DNA from: Microbacteriaceae bacterium VKM Ac-2855
Lineage (GTDB): Bacteria; Actinomycetota; Actinomycetes; Actinomycetales; Microbacteriaceae
Reading direction: 5' to 3'
DNA length: 64,000 nt
Assembly: GCA_013204985.1 (NCBI GenBank)
Contig: JABMLG010000001.1
Location: forward strand, 62,001-126,000
The notes below the pieces were generated by a model. That model was not told the DNA's origin, did not search any database, and saw nothing but the letters and a program-made list of their open reading frames with translations. Made by a program: the position numbers and the translations under genes. The stretch's first letter is position 1, and each line of letters begins with the position of its first letter. Positions 1 through 8,194 of this stretch are shown here, piece by piece.

Positions 1-1174
1 TGCGGACGTCCGTCCCCGGCAGCGGAAGGCCGACTGTACCGGGTCGCCGAGCAGGGCTGACCGGGTTGGCCATGAGCACGGGCGACGTCTCGGAGAGCCC
101 ATACCCCTCGACCAGATACCCGCCGGTCTGCTCCTCCCACGGCTCGACGACCGATGCGGAGAGGCTCATCGCTCCCGAGATCGCGATCTCGATTCCGGCC
201 AGGGAGATGCCGCGTTCGCGAGCACGGGTGGCTAGGCGCTCCGCGATGGGCGGCACGGCCGGCAGGAAGGTGGCGGGACGCTTGCGGACGACCTTGAGCA
301 CGAGATCGGGGTCGAACTTGGGGAAGAGCACCAGTCGGGCGCCCATGCTCATCGCGAACGTGAGACAGAGGGTGAGCCCGTAGGCGTGGAACATCGGCAG
401 TACCGCGTAGACCACGCACCGTCCGCGCTCGATCGTCGGCACCCAGGCACGCGATTGCGCGGCGTTCGTCGTGAGATTGCGGTGCGTGAGCTCCGCCCCC
501 TTGGGCGTCCCCGTCGTTCCGCTGGTGTACTGGATCACGGCGAGGTCGTCGGCGGTCGGCCCCGGGTGCTTCGACGAAAGACGCCGACCGCTGACCACGG
601 ACTGCCACGACTCCGCCCCTCGCACGGGGCCGGTGAGGGCGTCGCGCGATTCCCGAGCCTTGCGGATCGGCAGCCGCAGCGCGGCGCGCGTGCCGGCGGG
701 CATCGCTCGGGTGATGTCCACCGACACGATCGTCGTGACTCCGAGGTCCTGCGGCAGCGCCTGCACGGTCGGCACCACCTTGCTCCACGTGATCGCGACG
801 CGCGCGCCGTGGTCCTCGAACTGGTGGCGCAGCTCTCGCGGCGTGTAGAGCGGGTTGTGCTCGACGACGACCGCGCCTAGGCGGAGGATCGCGTAGAAGG
901 CGACCACGTGCTGCGGGCAGTTGGGCAGGATGAGCGCGACCGGCTCGCCGGCTCGGACGCCCAACCCACGCAGCCCGTGGGCCGCGCGTTCGATCTGCTC
1001 CGCGAGCTCGCGGTAACTCGTCGTGGCGCCGAAGAACTCCAGGGCGACGGCGTCCGGGTAGCGCTGCGCCGACTCGGCGACGATGTCGAGGAGCGAGCCG
1101 TCCGGCGGCGTCAACTCGGTGGGGACTCCCGGAGCGTAGCTCCTGAGCCAGGGTCGAGGGGCGTCACTGCTCAC
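1..1174 (-). CDS. Long-chain acyl-CoA ligase (AMP-binding), 3' end outside the window
   Basis: Activates fatty acids to acyl-CoA through an acyl-adenylate. The first 391 or so codons are present; the C-terminal domain lies beyond base 1. Translating the minus strand gives the adenylation P-loop YTSGTTGTPKG near residue 215 and EGYGLSETSP near residue 358, both hallmarks of the ANL superfamily. The GTG start at 1174 has no Shine-Dalgarno sequence. A TAGAGT -10 box (1181-1186) ends six bases before it, so the mRNA is probably leaderless, and an in-frame stop just upstream rules out a longer protein. It is divergent from the thioesterase at 1231. The FadD-like assignment is family level; exact chain-length preference cannot be read. 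Confidence 0.9.
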   Translation of the reverse strand, partial: MSSDAPRPWLRSYAPGVPTELTPPDGSLLDIVAESAQRYPDAVALEFFGATTSYRELAEQIERAAHGLRGLGVRAGEPVALILPNCPQHVVAFYAILRLGAVVVEHNPLYTPRELRHQFEDHGARVAITWSKVVPTVQALPQDLGVTTIVSVDITRAMPAGTRAALRLPIRKARESRDALTGPVRGAESWQSVVSGRRLSSKHPGPTADDLAVIQYTSGTTGTPKGAELTHRNLTTNAAQSRAWVPTIERGRCVVYAVLPMFHAYGLTLCLTFAMSMGARLVLFPKFDPDLVLKVVRKRPATFLPAVPPIAERLATRARERGISLAGIEIAISGAMSLSASVVEPWEEQTGGYLVEGYGLSETSPVLMANPVSPARRPGTVGLPLPGTDVR

Positions 1175-1230
1175 TCGTCCACTCTAACGAGCGCCGCCGC
1201 CGTCGCTCCGGCGCGACGTACAGTTGCAGC

Positions 1231-1746
1231 ATGAGCGACGACGCCATCCGGAGCAAAACGGTCAGCTGGGAGGATCCGGTCGCGAGCGCTGCCCACATCC
1301 CCGCGATGAGCGGACTGGAGTACCTCACCGCGATGCTCGAGCATCGTGTTCCCGGCCCTCCGATCGCTCGGTTGATGGGCTTCACACTGGTCTCGGCACG
1401 CGAGGGCGAGGCCGTGTTCACGTGCTCTCCCGACGAATCCGTCTACAACCCGATCGGCACCGTGCATGGCGGTCTCGTCTGCACTCTGCTCGACTCCGCG
1501 TGCGGCTGCGCTGTGCAATCGACCTTGGAGCAGGGTCTCGGTTACACCTCGATCGACCTGTCGGTGAGCTATCTGCGGCCGATCTTCGCCCACTCGGGGG
1601 AGCTGCGCTGTGTCGGCCGTGTCGTGAAGCCCGGGCGCCGCGTGGCCTTCGCCGAGGCGGAGGTCAGCGATGGCAGCGGGCGCGTCATCGCGCGCGCGAC
1701 CAGCTCACTGCTCGTGTTCCCGATCGGGTCGGGGGTCGCATCCTGA
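1231..1746 (+). CDS. PaaI-family hotdog-fold thioesterase
   Basis: A 171-residue hotdog thioesterase. The segment NPIGTVHGG (HGG at residues 79-81), followed by a long helix with LLDSACG, is the active-site signature of the PaaI/acyl-CoA thioesterase group, which hydrolyses acyl- or aryl-CoA. The substrate is unknown. The divergent acyl-CoA ligase at 1174 suggests the two act on CoA esters together, one making and one clearing them. A TACAGT -10 box at 1219-1224 ends six bases before the ATG and there is no Shine-Dalgarno sequence, so translation is probably leaderless. Confidence 0.85.
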   Translation: MSDDAIRSKTVSWEDPVASAAHIPAMSGLEYLTAMLEHRVPGPPIARLMGFTLVSAREGEAVFTCSPDESVYNPIGTVHGGLVCTLLDSACGCAVQSTLEQGLGYTSIDLSVSYLRPIFAHSGELRCVGRVVKPGRRVAFAEAEVSDGSGRVIARATSSLLVFPIGSGVAS

Positions 1747-1763
1747 CCCCCGACCGGCCGTGA

Positions 1764-2420
1764 TCAGAGTGCGGCGTCGATCGCCTCGCTGATCGGAGTG
1801 TCACCGCCGACGAACTCCCAGGTGCGGCCGATGGTCCGAGGGTCCGCGAGGACGGCCACGACCACGGCCGCGACGTCTTCCCGTGCGATCTCGCCGCGGG
1901 CGACGGTCGGCCCGAGGGTGATCCGTCCGCTGCCCTCGGTCGAGGTGAGCGCACCGGGGCGGAGGATCGTCCAGTCCAGTTCGGTGTCCATCAGGTCAGC
2001 ATCCGCATCCCGCTTCGCCTCGACGTAGGCGCGCCACACCGGTTCGGTGTCGTCGGGGAGGGGCTCGTCGACTCCGATCGCCGAGATCTGCACGAAGCGG
2101 CGGATGCCCGCCCGTACGGCCGCCTCCTGCAACAGCACGGACGCACCGTAATCGACGGTGCGCTTGCGCTCCGCGCTGGATCCACCGCCCGCGCCGGCGG
2201 TGAAGACGACAGCGTCGCAACCGGCGATCGCGGCCGCGAGTTCTTCAGCCGTCGCGGATTCCACATCGAGCAGGGCGGTCTCACCGCCGAGTCGGTAGAT
2301 GTCCTCCGCGTGGTCGGGGTTGCGCACCACACCCATGGACTCGTCACCCGCGTCGTAGAGCAGGCGCAGGATCTGCTGACCGACTTTGCCATGGGCACCG
2401 ATCACGGCGACTCGTGTCAT
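1764..2420 (-). CDS. NAD(P)H-binding atypical SDR protein
   Basis: A 218-residue Rossmann-fold protein. The N-terminus VAVIGAHGKVGQQ is a GxxGxxG-type dinucleotide site, followed by CDAVVFTAGAGG and FVQISAIGVD, as in the YwnB/NmrA-like atypical short-chain dehydrogenases. Many of these are redox sensors or reductases of unknown substrate. The start is supported by GGAGGA about six bases upstream. It is convergent with the thioesterase gene and is followed upstream by a DinB-like gene on the same strand, with a gap of about 60 bases. Confidence 0.8.
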   Translation of the reverse strand: MTRVAVIGAHGKVGQQILRLLYDAGDESMGVVRNPDHAEDIYRLGGETALLDVESATAEELAAAIAGCDAVVFTAGAGGGSSAERKRTVDYGASVLLQEAAVRAGIRRFVQISAIGVDEPLPDDTEPVWRAYVEAKRDADADLMDTELDWTILRPGALTSTEGSGRITLGPTVARGEIAREDVAAVVVAVLADPRTIGRTWEFVGGDTPISEAIDAAL

Positions 2421-2481
2421 TCGCGTCCTCCATCAGACGATCGATTTCGTAGCGCGATCGGATGGACCGCGAATTTTCAGC

Positions 2482-3078
2482 CTACGCGGCGTCGCGGCCC
2501 GTCAACGCGAGCAGACGCGTGAGCAGCGGCGCATCATCCGGCACGGGCACCGGAGACGCGTACAGTCCGCTGGCCTCCAGGGTCTCCTTCTGCGGCAGGA
2601 ACTCCGCCCAGACCTCCGCCACCAGTTCGGCGTCGAGCTCCTCGTCGCTTCCGGTCGCACGGGCGAGATCCCAGGCGTGGATCGTGACGTCGGAGACCTG
2701 TTCCTTGAGGTAGGCGATGGCGGTCACGGTGTCGTAGGAGAGCTGCACCGGCGTCGACGGATCACTGCGTCGCCACGCATGCGCGGCCGCTGTCGAGTGT
2801 CGGTGCCACTCGGCCACGAGATCGGAGCCGACCGGATCCAGACGGCCCTTGGTTCGGGCGATCGTCGCCCCTTCGAGCAGCGGCGGAACCCACTGCTGCT
2901 CCTGCACGACGTGCAGCACCAGCGCGCGCGTATCCCACTCCGCGTCGGGCGTCGGGGCAGTCCAGTCGGTCACGATGGCGACGCGTCGGCCGAACTCCTC
3001 GTGGGCGCGTCGCTGCAGTTCGAGCCAGTGGTCCTTCTCGCGGGTGATCTCATCGGCGGAGGTGATCGTCTCGGTCAT
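2482..3078 (-). CDS. Maleylpyruvate isomerase / DinB-fold protein (TIGR03086-like)
   Basis: A 198-residue helical protein resembling the actinobacterial mycothiol-dependent maleylpyruvate isomerase N-terminal/DinB-fold family. Visible signs are an early Trp-rich segment (WDTRALVLHVVQEQ, about residues 48-61) with a candidate metal-ligand His, and VTIHAWDLARATG near residue 134, the typical third-helix motif with His and Asp. These proteins bind a divalent metal and are thought to use mycothiol; the substrate is unknown. It lies upstream of the SDR gene at 1764 and may be co-transcribed with it. Confidence 0.7.
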   Translation of the reverse strand: MTETITSADEITREKDHWLELQRRAHEEFGRRVAIVTDWTAPTPDAEWDTRALVLHVVQEQQWVPPLLEGATIARTKGRLDPVGSDLVAEWHRHSTAAAHAWRRSDPSTPVQLSYDTVTAIAYLKEQVSDVTIHAWDLARATGSDEELDAELVAEVWAEFLPQKETLEASGLYASPVPVPDDAPLLTRLLALTGRDAA

Positions 3079-3156
3079 GTTCTCGTCCCGTCATCCGTAC
3101 GCTGTTCGACAGAGGCAACCCGATCCGGTCGGTCCAGCATTCCCGAGAGGCACCGC

Positions 3157-4389
3157 ATGCGTCAGGATAGCGAGAGCGTCGTCGAGGTCGCCGCGGCTCT
3201 CATCTCGATCGAATCGGTGAATCCGGGCCTCGCTGCCTCCGGCGCCGGCGAGTACGGCGCCGTCGAGTGGTGTGCGCGGTGGCTCACGCGGCGAGGCTGG
3301 CATCTCGAACGGGTCGGCGATCCGGGGCGCCCGTCCCTGATAGCCCGGTCGGGCCGCCGAGGCGGTCGGACGTTGATGCTCAACGGCCATCTCGACACCG
3401 TCGGTCTGGCTGATTCAGACGATCCGCTTCGGGCGGACACGCGTGCCGTTGTCGAGTCCGGGCGCCTCTACGGGCGTGGTGCCTACGACATGAAGGCGGG
3501 GATCGCCGCGATGCTGGTCGCCGCAGATAACACTGTTGCGAGCGGAATCGACGGCGAGGTAGTGCTCACCCTGGTCGCCGACGAGGAATTCGCGAGCACC
3601 GGCACGGAGGATGTGCTGCGCCTTGTCCGAGCCGACGGCGCGATCGTCACCGAACCGACCGGTGGCTGCGTCGTTCTCGCGCATCGTGGCTTCGCCTGGT
3701 TCGAGGTCGAGTTCGAGGGACGAGCGGCGCACGGGTCGATGCCGGAGCAGGGCGTCGACGCGATCGCCGCCGCGGGCAGGCTCCTGGCCGCACTCGATGA
3801 CTTCGCGCTGCGGTTGCGGCAGCGCGGCGTGCACCCGCTGCTCGATCCGGGCACCGTGCGGGTCGCGACGATCGCCGGCGGCAGCGATGCGGCGACGGTC
3901 GCGGATCGATGCGTTTTGACCGTCGAGCGCCGCTTCCTGCCGGGGGAATCGGCGGACGCGGTCGAGGACGAACTCCGCTCGCTCGTCCACTCCGTCGGCG
4001 AGGGCGTACCCGGACTGCGATCGCGTCTGCGCCGGATCGTGGCGCGCGGGGCGTTCGAGGCGGACCCCGCTGCCGCTGTGACGCGAGCCGTGTTGGATTC
4101 GGTGCGCTCGGTCGACGCGCACGAAGCGACCGTGCGCGGAGAACCGTTCTGGACGGACGCCGGACTGATCGCGGAAGCCGGCATCCCCGTGCTGGTGATG
4201 GGGCCGGACGGAGATGGACCGCACGCCGACGTGGAGTGGGCCGACATCGCCTCGATGCACCGCCTGGTCGACGTGCTGGAGCGCAGCATCCGCTCGTTCT
4301 GCTCGAGTACCGAGGCGGATGCGCCGGATCCGCACTCGATGTCGGTGCTGCGTGCGACGATGGTCGAGCGGGAGGAGGCGGATGAGTAA
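3157..4389 (+). CDS. M20-family metallopeptidase/deacylase (ArgE/DapE-like)
   Basis: A 410-residue dinuclear zinc amidohydrolase of the ArgE/DapE/CPG2 group. NGHLDTV (first His/Asp ligands), GAYDMKAG (bridging Asp region) and VADEEFASTG (catalytic Glu pair) occur in the right order in the first 150 residues, then a lid domain beginning near HRGFAWFEVEF. The ATG at 3157 follows GAGAGG with good spacing; a longer in-frame opening exists upstream but lacks a ribosome site and overlaps the divergent gene. Its stop overlaps the dinB start by 8 bases, so the two are translationally coupled. The substrate is unknown. Confidence 0.85.
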   Translation: MRQDSESVVEVAAALISIESVNPGLAASGAGEYGAVEWCARWLTRRGWHLERVGDPGRPSLIARSGRRGGRTLMLNGHLDTVGLADSDDPLRADTRAVVESGRLYGRGAYDMKAGIAAMLVAADNTVASGIDGEVVLTLVADEEFASTGTEDVLRLVRADGAIVTEPTGGCVVLAHRGFAWFEVEFEGRAAHGSMPEQGVDAIAAAGRLLAALDDFALRLRQRGVHPLLDPGTVRVATIAGGSDAATVADRCVLTVERRFLPGESADAVEDELRSLVHSVGEGVPGLRSRLRRIVARGAFEADPAAAVTRAVLDSVRSVDAHEATVRGEPFWTDAGLIAEAGIPVLVMGPDGDGPHADVEWADIASMHRLVDVLERSIRSFCSSTEADAPDPHSMSVLRATMVEREEADE

Positions 4390-5662
4390 GCAGGACGGCT
4401 CAGGTCGGCAGGTCACGACCGAACCCGTCGATGACCCTCGAGCGAGCATCATGCACGTCGACATGGACGCGTTCTTCGCCTCCGTCGAGTTGCTCGACCA
4501 TCCCGAACTCGTCGGTCTGCCGGTCATCGTCGGGCACATCGGTGCGCGTTCCGTTGTGACAGCGGCCACCTACGAGGCACGCCGTTACGGTGTGAACTCG
4601 GCGATGCCGATGGCGGTGGCGCTGCGTCGGTGCCCGAACGCCATCGTGCTCGAGCCGCACATGGAGCGCTATCGAGAGGCTTCCGCGAAGGTGATGGCGA
4701 TCTTCGACGACGTGACGCCGCTGGTCGAGCGGCTGAGCATCGACGAGGCGTTCCTCGACGTCGCCGGAGCCCGTCGCCTGCTCGGCACCCCGTGGCAGAT
4801 CGGTACGCTCATCCGCCGTCGGGTGCGCGACGAGCTCGGCTTGAACTGCTCGGTCGGCGTTGCCGCCAGCAAGTTCGTCGCCAAGCTCGCCTCGAGCACG
4901 GCGAAGCCCGACGGCCTCCTCATCGTTCCGGCCGATCGGACGCAGGCGTTCCTCGACCCGCTGCCCGTGAGTGCCTTATGGGGCGTCGGCGCGACCACCG
5001 AGGAGTCGCTGCACCGGCGGGGGTTGCGCCGCATCGTCGACGTGCGCACCACACCGTTGCCCGTCCTGATCTCCGGTCTCGGCGAGGCGACCGGTCGTCG
5101 GCTGCACGAGTTGGCGCGAGGGCATGACCCGCGGGTCGTCGACACCCGTGTCGTCGAGAAGAGCGTCGGCCACGAGATGACCTTCGCCGATGACATCGTC
5201 GACCCCGTGCTGGTGCGCCGCGAGCTGCTGCGCCTCTCCGATCGCGTGGCCGCCCGGATGCGTGGTTCCGGAGTGCGTGCCCGCACCATCGCCGTGAAAG
5301 TGCGTTTCGGCGACTTCTCCACACTCACCCGATCGCGCACACTCAGCGAGGCCAGCGATGTGGGCCGCGTCGTCTACGAGGCGGCGGCGGAGCTGCTCGA
5401 CGCGGCCAACCCGATGGCCCGACCGGTTCGGCTGATCGGCGTCCGAGGCGAACAGCTCGTCGATGCGGACGATGTCGCGTTCTCCCTCTGGGACGACGCG
5501 GAGGACTGGCGGGAGGCCGAGTTGGCCGTCGACGACATCGGCAAGCGATTCGGCGTCGGATCGGTGCGACCCGCTTCGCTGCTGTCGCGTCGCGCCCCGG
5601 AATCGGCCAAGGGCATCGATATCAGCGACAAGCTGGCTATGCGGAACCGATCGTCAGACTGA
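4382..5662 (+). CDS. dinB: DNA polymerase IV (Y family)
   Basis: A 426-residue Y-family translesion polymerase. The palm motif HVDMDAFFASVE carries metal-binding Asp27, and LSIDEAFLDV carries the catalytic Asp121-Glu122 pair. Little-finger and PAD segments follow. The C-terminus shows no QxxLF-type beta-clamp motif that I can see. The ATG sits inside the end of the M20 peptidase gene (ATGAGTAA overlap). The 3' end overlaps the convergent EEP gene by 26 bases. I saw no obvious LexA box ahead of the two-gene unit, so damage induction is not indicated by the sequence alone. Confidence 0.93.
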   Translation: MSKQDGSGRQVTTEPVDDPRASIMHVDMDAFFASVELLDHPELVGLPVIVGHIGARSVVTAATYEARRYGVNSAMPMAVALRRCPNAIVLEPHMERYREASAKVMAIFDDVTPLVERLSIDEAFLDVAGARRLLGTPWQIGTLIRRRVRDELGLNCSVGVAASKFVAKLASSTAKPDGLLIVPADRTQAFLDPLPVSALWGVGATTEESLHRRGLRRIVDVRTTPLPVLISGLGEATGRRLHELARGHDPRVVDTRVVEKSVGHEMTFADDIVDPVLVRRELLRLSDRVAARMRGSGVRARTIAVKVRFGDFSTLTRSRTLSEASDVGRVVYEAAAELLDAANPMARPVRLIGVRGEQLVDADDVAFSLWDDAEDWREAELAVDDIGKRFGVGSVRPASLLSRRAPESAKGIDISDKLAMRNRSSD

Positions 5663-6560
5663 TTCCGCGGTGGTCGGAACCGTTCGTGGGCAAGACCGAC
5701 ATCGTCGCCGCCGGCACCCCGCGTGTGAACGCGTGGTCGAGCGCCACCAGCGGGAACGCCGCCGGCCAGGTCAGCGGGAATCCGACGGAATCGCCGCGGA
5801 CGATGTTCGCCTGACTCAACACTGGCGCGAGTTCGTGATCATCCGTCGTGGTGTTGAAGTCACCGATGACTGCGATCCGCTCCGAATCGTCCTCGGCGAG
5901 GGTGCTCGCGAGCGCGTTCAGCATGGTGTCCCGTTCCTCGTGCTTGCCAGGACGGAATGAGGCCAGATGCACGACGTAGAGCCGCATGGTTCCGGTCGGT
6001 GTGTCGACGCCGACGCTCAGCGCGCGGTTCCAGCCCAGGCCCAGATCCTCCGGCGAACCGTCGCTGAGAGGTGCACGGCTCCACACGCCGACCGTGCCGA
6101 CGATGTAGCTGTAGGGGTATTCGGTCTCGAGCGCGGTGGCGACCTCCTCGCGCACGTCGCCGCTGAGCTCCTGCAGAGCGATGGCGTCCGGCTCCTGTGC
6201 GGCGAGCGTTGCGGCGATGTCGCCGGCTTCGGCGTTTCCCGCCTCCAGATTCTCACTGAGGATCGTGAACCGCCCGGATTGCACAGGGGCGACAGGGATG
6301 GCGATGGGGAGGACGAGTACGCCCCAGACCATGCAGAGCAGCGTGACGCCGACCCCCGCGAGTCGCGATCGAGCGATGATGGCACCGACGACGAGGGCGA
6401 GGACGGGGATGCCGAACCAGGGGAAGGTCGTTTCCAGGATCGACAGCCATCCGTCGTTCTCGGGGAGCGCTCGATGGAATACGAGCACTCCCGTCAAGAC
6501 GAGCGAGGCCAGCAGGATGAGCGGACCGCTCGCACGACGAGGAGCACGGGAAGTGGGCAT
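5637..6560 (-). CDS. Membrane-anchored endonuclease/exonuclease/phosphatase-family protein
   Basis: A 307-residue protein with about three hydrophobic segments in the first 100 residues (LILLASLVLTGVLV, FGIPVLALVVGAII, VTLLCMVWGVLVLPIAI), then an exported or surface EEP domain. The domain motifs are LSENLEAGN, QEPDAIALQEL, VIGDFNTT and NGSDHRGI, the usual metal-binding Asn, Glu, Asp-Asn and terminal Asp-His. The fold is shared by nucleases and phosphodiesterases, so the substrate is open. The start at 6560 is chosen because CATAAT (6567-6572, minus strand) ends six bases before the ATG, a leaderless arrangement; upstream in-frame codons overlap the divergent promoter. Confidence 0.8.
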   Translation of the reverse strand: MPTSRAPRRASGPLILLASLVLTGVLVFHRALPENDGWLSILETTFPWFGIPVLALVVGAIIARSRLAGVGVTLLCMVWGVLVLPIAIPVAPVQSGRFTILSENLEAGNAEAGDIAATLAAQEPDAIALQELSGDVREEVATALETEYPYSYIVGTVGVWSRAPLSDGSPEDLGLGWNRALSVGVDTPTGTMRLYVVHLASFRPGKHEERDTMLNALASTLAEDDSERIAVIGDFNTTTDDHELAPVLSQANIVRGDSVGFPLTWPAAFPLVALDHAFTRGVPAATMSVLPTNGSDHRGISLTIGSA

Positions 6561-6660
6561 CCCTCGATTATGACCGGTCCTCGCAGCGCCATCATGAGCG
6601 CATCCTGTGCAGCCGCCGACTCCCTTGTCGTCACCTCGCGCCGAGCGGTACCGTCGAATC

Positions 6661-6987
6661 ATGCCTGACGTCGTGATCGCCCTTGCCGAGACCGTGCAGA
6701 AATTCGGTGTCGCCACCGTCTACGGAGACCCCGTCGAGGTGGAGGGTTCCACTCTCGTTCCCGTCGCGTTGCGCTGGTACGGCTTCGGCGGTGGTAGCGA
6801 CGGCGGAGAATCGGCCTCCACGGGTGGGGGCGGCGGCGGTGCGGTCATCCCGGTCGGCGCCTACATCAAGGACGACCTCGGCCTGCGGTTCCAGCCCAAC
6901 CTCGTGACCGCCCTCGCGGTGAGCATCCCGGTGATCGTAGTGAGCGGGCGTGCACTCGCCCGCGTCATCCGAGCGCTCAAGAAGTAA
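6661..6987 (+). CDS. GerW/YtfJ-like protein
   Basis: A 108-residue protein. VYGDPVEVEGSTLVPVA, a glycine-rich stretch (GGGGGGA, about residues 57-64), then a hydrophobic strand matches the layout of the GerW/YtfJ sporulation-protein family, which is also widespread in non-sporulating actinobacteria where its role is unknown. The C-terminal ALAVSIPVIVVSG is hydrophobic and could be a membrane segment. TACCGT (6649-6654) ends six bases before the ATG, with TTGTCG 18 bases further up, which supports a leaderless promoter. It is divergent from the EEP gene. Confidence 0.6.
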   Translation: MPDVVIALAETVQKFGVATVYGDPVEVEGSTLVPVALRWYGFGGGSDGGESASTGGGGGGAVIPVGAYIKDDLGLRFQPNLVTALAVSIPVIVVSGRALARVIRALKK

Positions 6988-6994
6988 CCCGGCG

Positions 6995-7384
6995 CTACAA
7001 GCCCGGCTGCAGTCGGGCGGTGAACCAGGTCTTACTCGTTCGACCGAAGCCCAGCAGCACTCTCTCGCTGTCGGCGGGGCGACGCTCGTCGTAAAGGACG
7101 GCGACCGGTTCGCCCGCCATCCACGCGTCGCCGCGACGGTGCGGCACTTTGACTGCGCGTCGATCGACGCCATCGGCGGTGCGGTAGGTCACGATCAGCA
7201 AGCCGGCGTCCCGCGTGGCCGCCGCGTCCCCGCGGGCACCCGTTGCGATCGACACGACGCGTCCAGCGGTGCGCGTTCCGTACGTCAGGAGTTCGCGGCG
7301 GATCCTCCGGCGACGCTGCCAGAGGAACACCTGGAGCAGCGCCACCAGGAGCACGGCGAGCACGACTACTACGGACCACGTCAT
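6995..7384 (-). CDS. DUF3592-like membrane protein
   Basis: A 129-residue protein with one N-terminal transmembrane helix (WSVVVVLAVLLVALLQVFLW), a basic stop-transfer cluster (RRRRIRR) and a small beta-rich domain (TAGRVVSIATG ... VKVPHRRGDAWMAGEPVAVLYD) typical of DUF3592. The function is unknown. The ATG lies only seven bases from the -10 box of the divergent TPP riboswitch promoter, so the two promoters overlap. The longer open frame upstream of 7384 runs antisense through the riboswitch and is not believed. Confidence 0.65.
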   Translation of the reverse strand: MTWSVVVVLAVLLVALLQVFLWQRRRRIRRELLTYGTRTAGRVVSIATGARGDAAATRDAGLLIVTYRTADGVDRRAVKVPHRRGDAWMAGEPVAVLYDERRPADSERVLLGFGRTSKTWFTARLQPGL

Positions 7385-7390
7385 GGTGTC

Positions 7391-7396
7391 TATGAT
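7391..7396 (+). promoter_or_regulatory. -10 box of the TPP riboswitch transcript
   Basis: TATGAT lies 9 bases before the first conserved base of the riboswitch, placing the transcription start near 7403. No good -35 hexamer is visible 16-19 bases upstream. Confidence 0.45.
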
Positions 7397-7404
7397 TGCT
7401 GACG

Positions 7405-7497
7405 AACACGGGAGTCCGGTGAACCGGGCTGAGAGGAAGGCTTTGAGCCTTCGACCGTCGAACCTGATCTGGGTCATGCCAGCGCAGGGAGGCATCC
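7405..7497 (+). promoter_or_regulatory. TPP riboswitch (THI box)
   Basis: Two conserved halves are clear: GGGCTGAGAGGA (7426-7437; the pyrimidine-sensor helix with CUGAGA) and CGAACCTGATCTGGGTCATGCC (7459-7480, the pyrophosphate-sensor side), closing with GCAGGGAGG. The spacing and order match the THI element. It precedes ykoE by 44 bases. Between them is a hairpin (7512-7518 pairing with 7531-7537) that captures the ykoE Shine-Dalgarno sequence GAAAGGG, so control is probably at translation initiation: thiamine pyrophosphate shuts off precursor import. Confidence 0.93.
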
Positions 7498-7540
7498 ACT
7501 TCTCATATTCCCGTGCCCCTCTCGATGAAAGGGCACGACA

Positions 7541-8194
7541 GTGCAGAACTCCACTCTTCACAGCGCTTCGACGCAGACCACCAACCGCGGGCGCCGCAGC
7601 TATCGCTGGCGCGTCGTCGACATCGTCGTCGCGAGCGTGATCGGCGTCGCGAGCGGCCTCGTCTTCTGGGCGTGGGGCCTCGCGACCAACGTGATCGGCG
7701 TAGCGTTCGACTTCCTGCCCGGCCTCAGCGGCATACTCGGCGGAGGCTGGCTGTTCGCCGGCGTGCTGGGCGGCTTGATCATCCGCAAGCCCGGTGCCGC
7801 GCTGTACACGGAGCTGATGGCAGCCGTGGTGTCGGCGCTCATCGGCACGCAGTGGGGTTATCTCACGCTGCTGTCCGGCGCTGTGCAGGGTCTCGGGGCC
7901 GAGCTGGTGTTCGCCATCTTCCTTTACCGCAACTGGCGGCCGATCGTGGCGCTCTTGGCGGGTGCAGGCGCGGGCATCGCTTTGGCGATCAACGATCTCC
8001 TGGTCTGGTACGTCGGCACGGACGCCTTCTTCCAAACCGTGTACCTCATCACGTCGGTGGTGTCCGGAGTGCTCCTCGCCGGCCTGCTCTCGTGGCTGGT
8101 CGTGCGCGCCCTCGCTGCTTCCGGAGCCCTGAGCCGGTTCGCCTCGGGACGTAGCGGCCGCGTCGTCGAGGACGCCGGCGCGACCTCACGATGA
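7541..8194 (+). CDS. ykoE: Thiamine-precursor ECF transporter, substrate-binding subunit YkoE
   Basis: A 217-residue integral membrane S component with about five or six hydrophobic helices (VVDIVVASVIGVASGLVFWAW at residues 25-45 and onward). GLVFWAWG and LLSGAVQGLGAELVF are characteristic of the YkoE family, which captures thiamine or its hydroxymethylpyrimidine precursor. The start is GTG at 7541, preceded by GAAAGGG. The gene directly follows the TPP riboswitch and overlaps ykoD by 4 bases (ATGA), so riboswitch, S component, ATPase and T component form one unit. Confidence 0.9.
   Translation: MQNSTLHSASTQTTNRGRRSYRWRVVDIVVASVIGVASGLVFWAWGLATNVIGVAFDFLPGLSGILGGGWLFAGVLGGLIIRKPGAALYTELMAAVVSALIGTQWGYLTLLSGAVQGLGAELVFAIFLYRNWRPIVALLAGAGAGIALAINDLLVWYVGTDAFFQTVYLITSVVSGVLLAGLLSWLVVRALAASGALSRFASGRSGRVVEDAGATSR

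Noticed and set aside
2386-3156. Long N-terminal extension of the M20 peptidase
   Set aside because: It runs antisense through the DinB-like gene; the M20 fold begins at the ATG at 3157, which has GAGAGG upstream.
3091-3440. Short minus-strand frames over the M20 N-terminus
   Set aside because: Shadows of the peptidase gene without start signals.
4360-4400. LexA/SOS box for dinB
   Set aside because: dinB starts inside the preceding gene and nothing resembling an SOS box is visible there or before the M20 gene.
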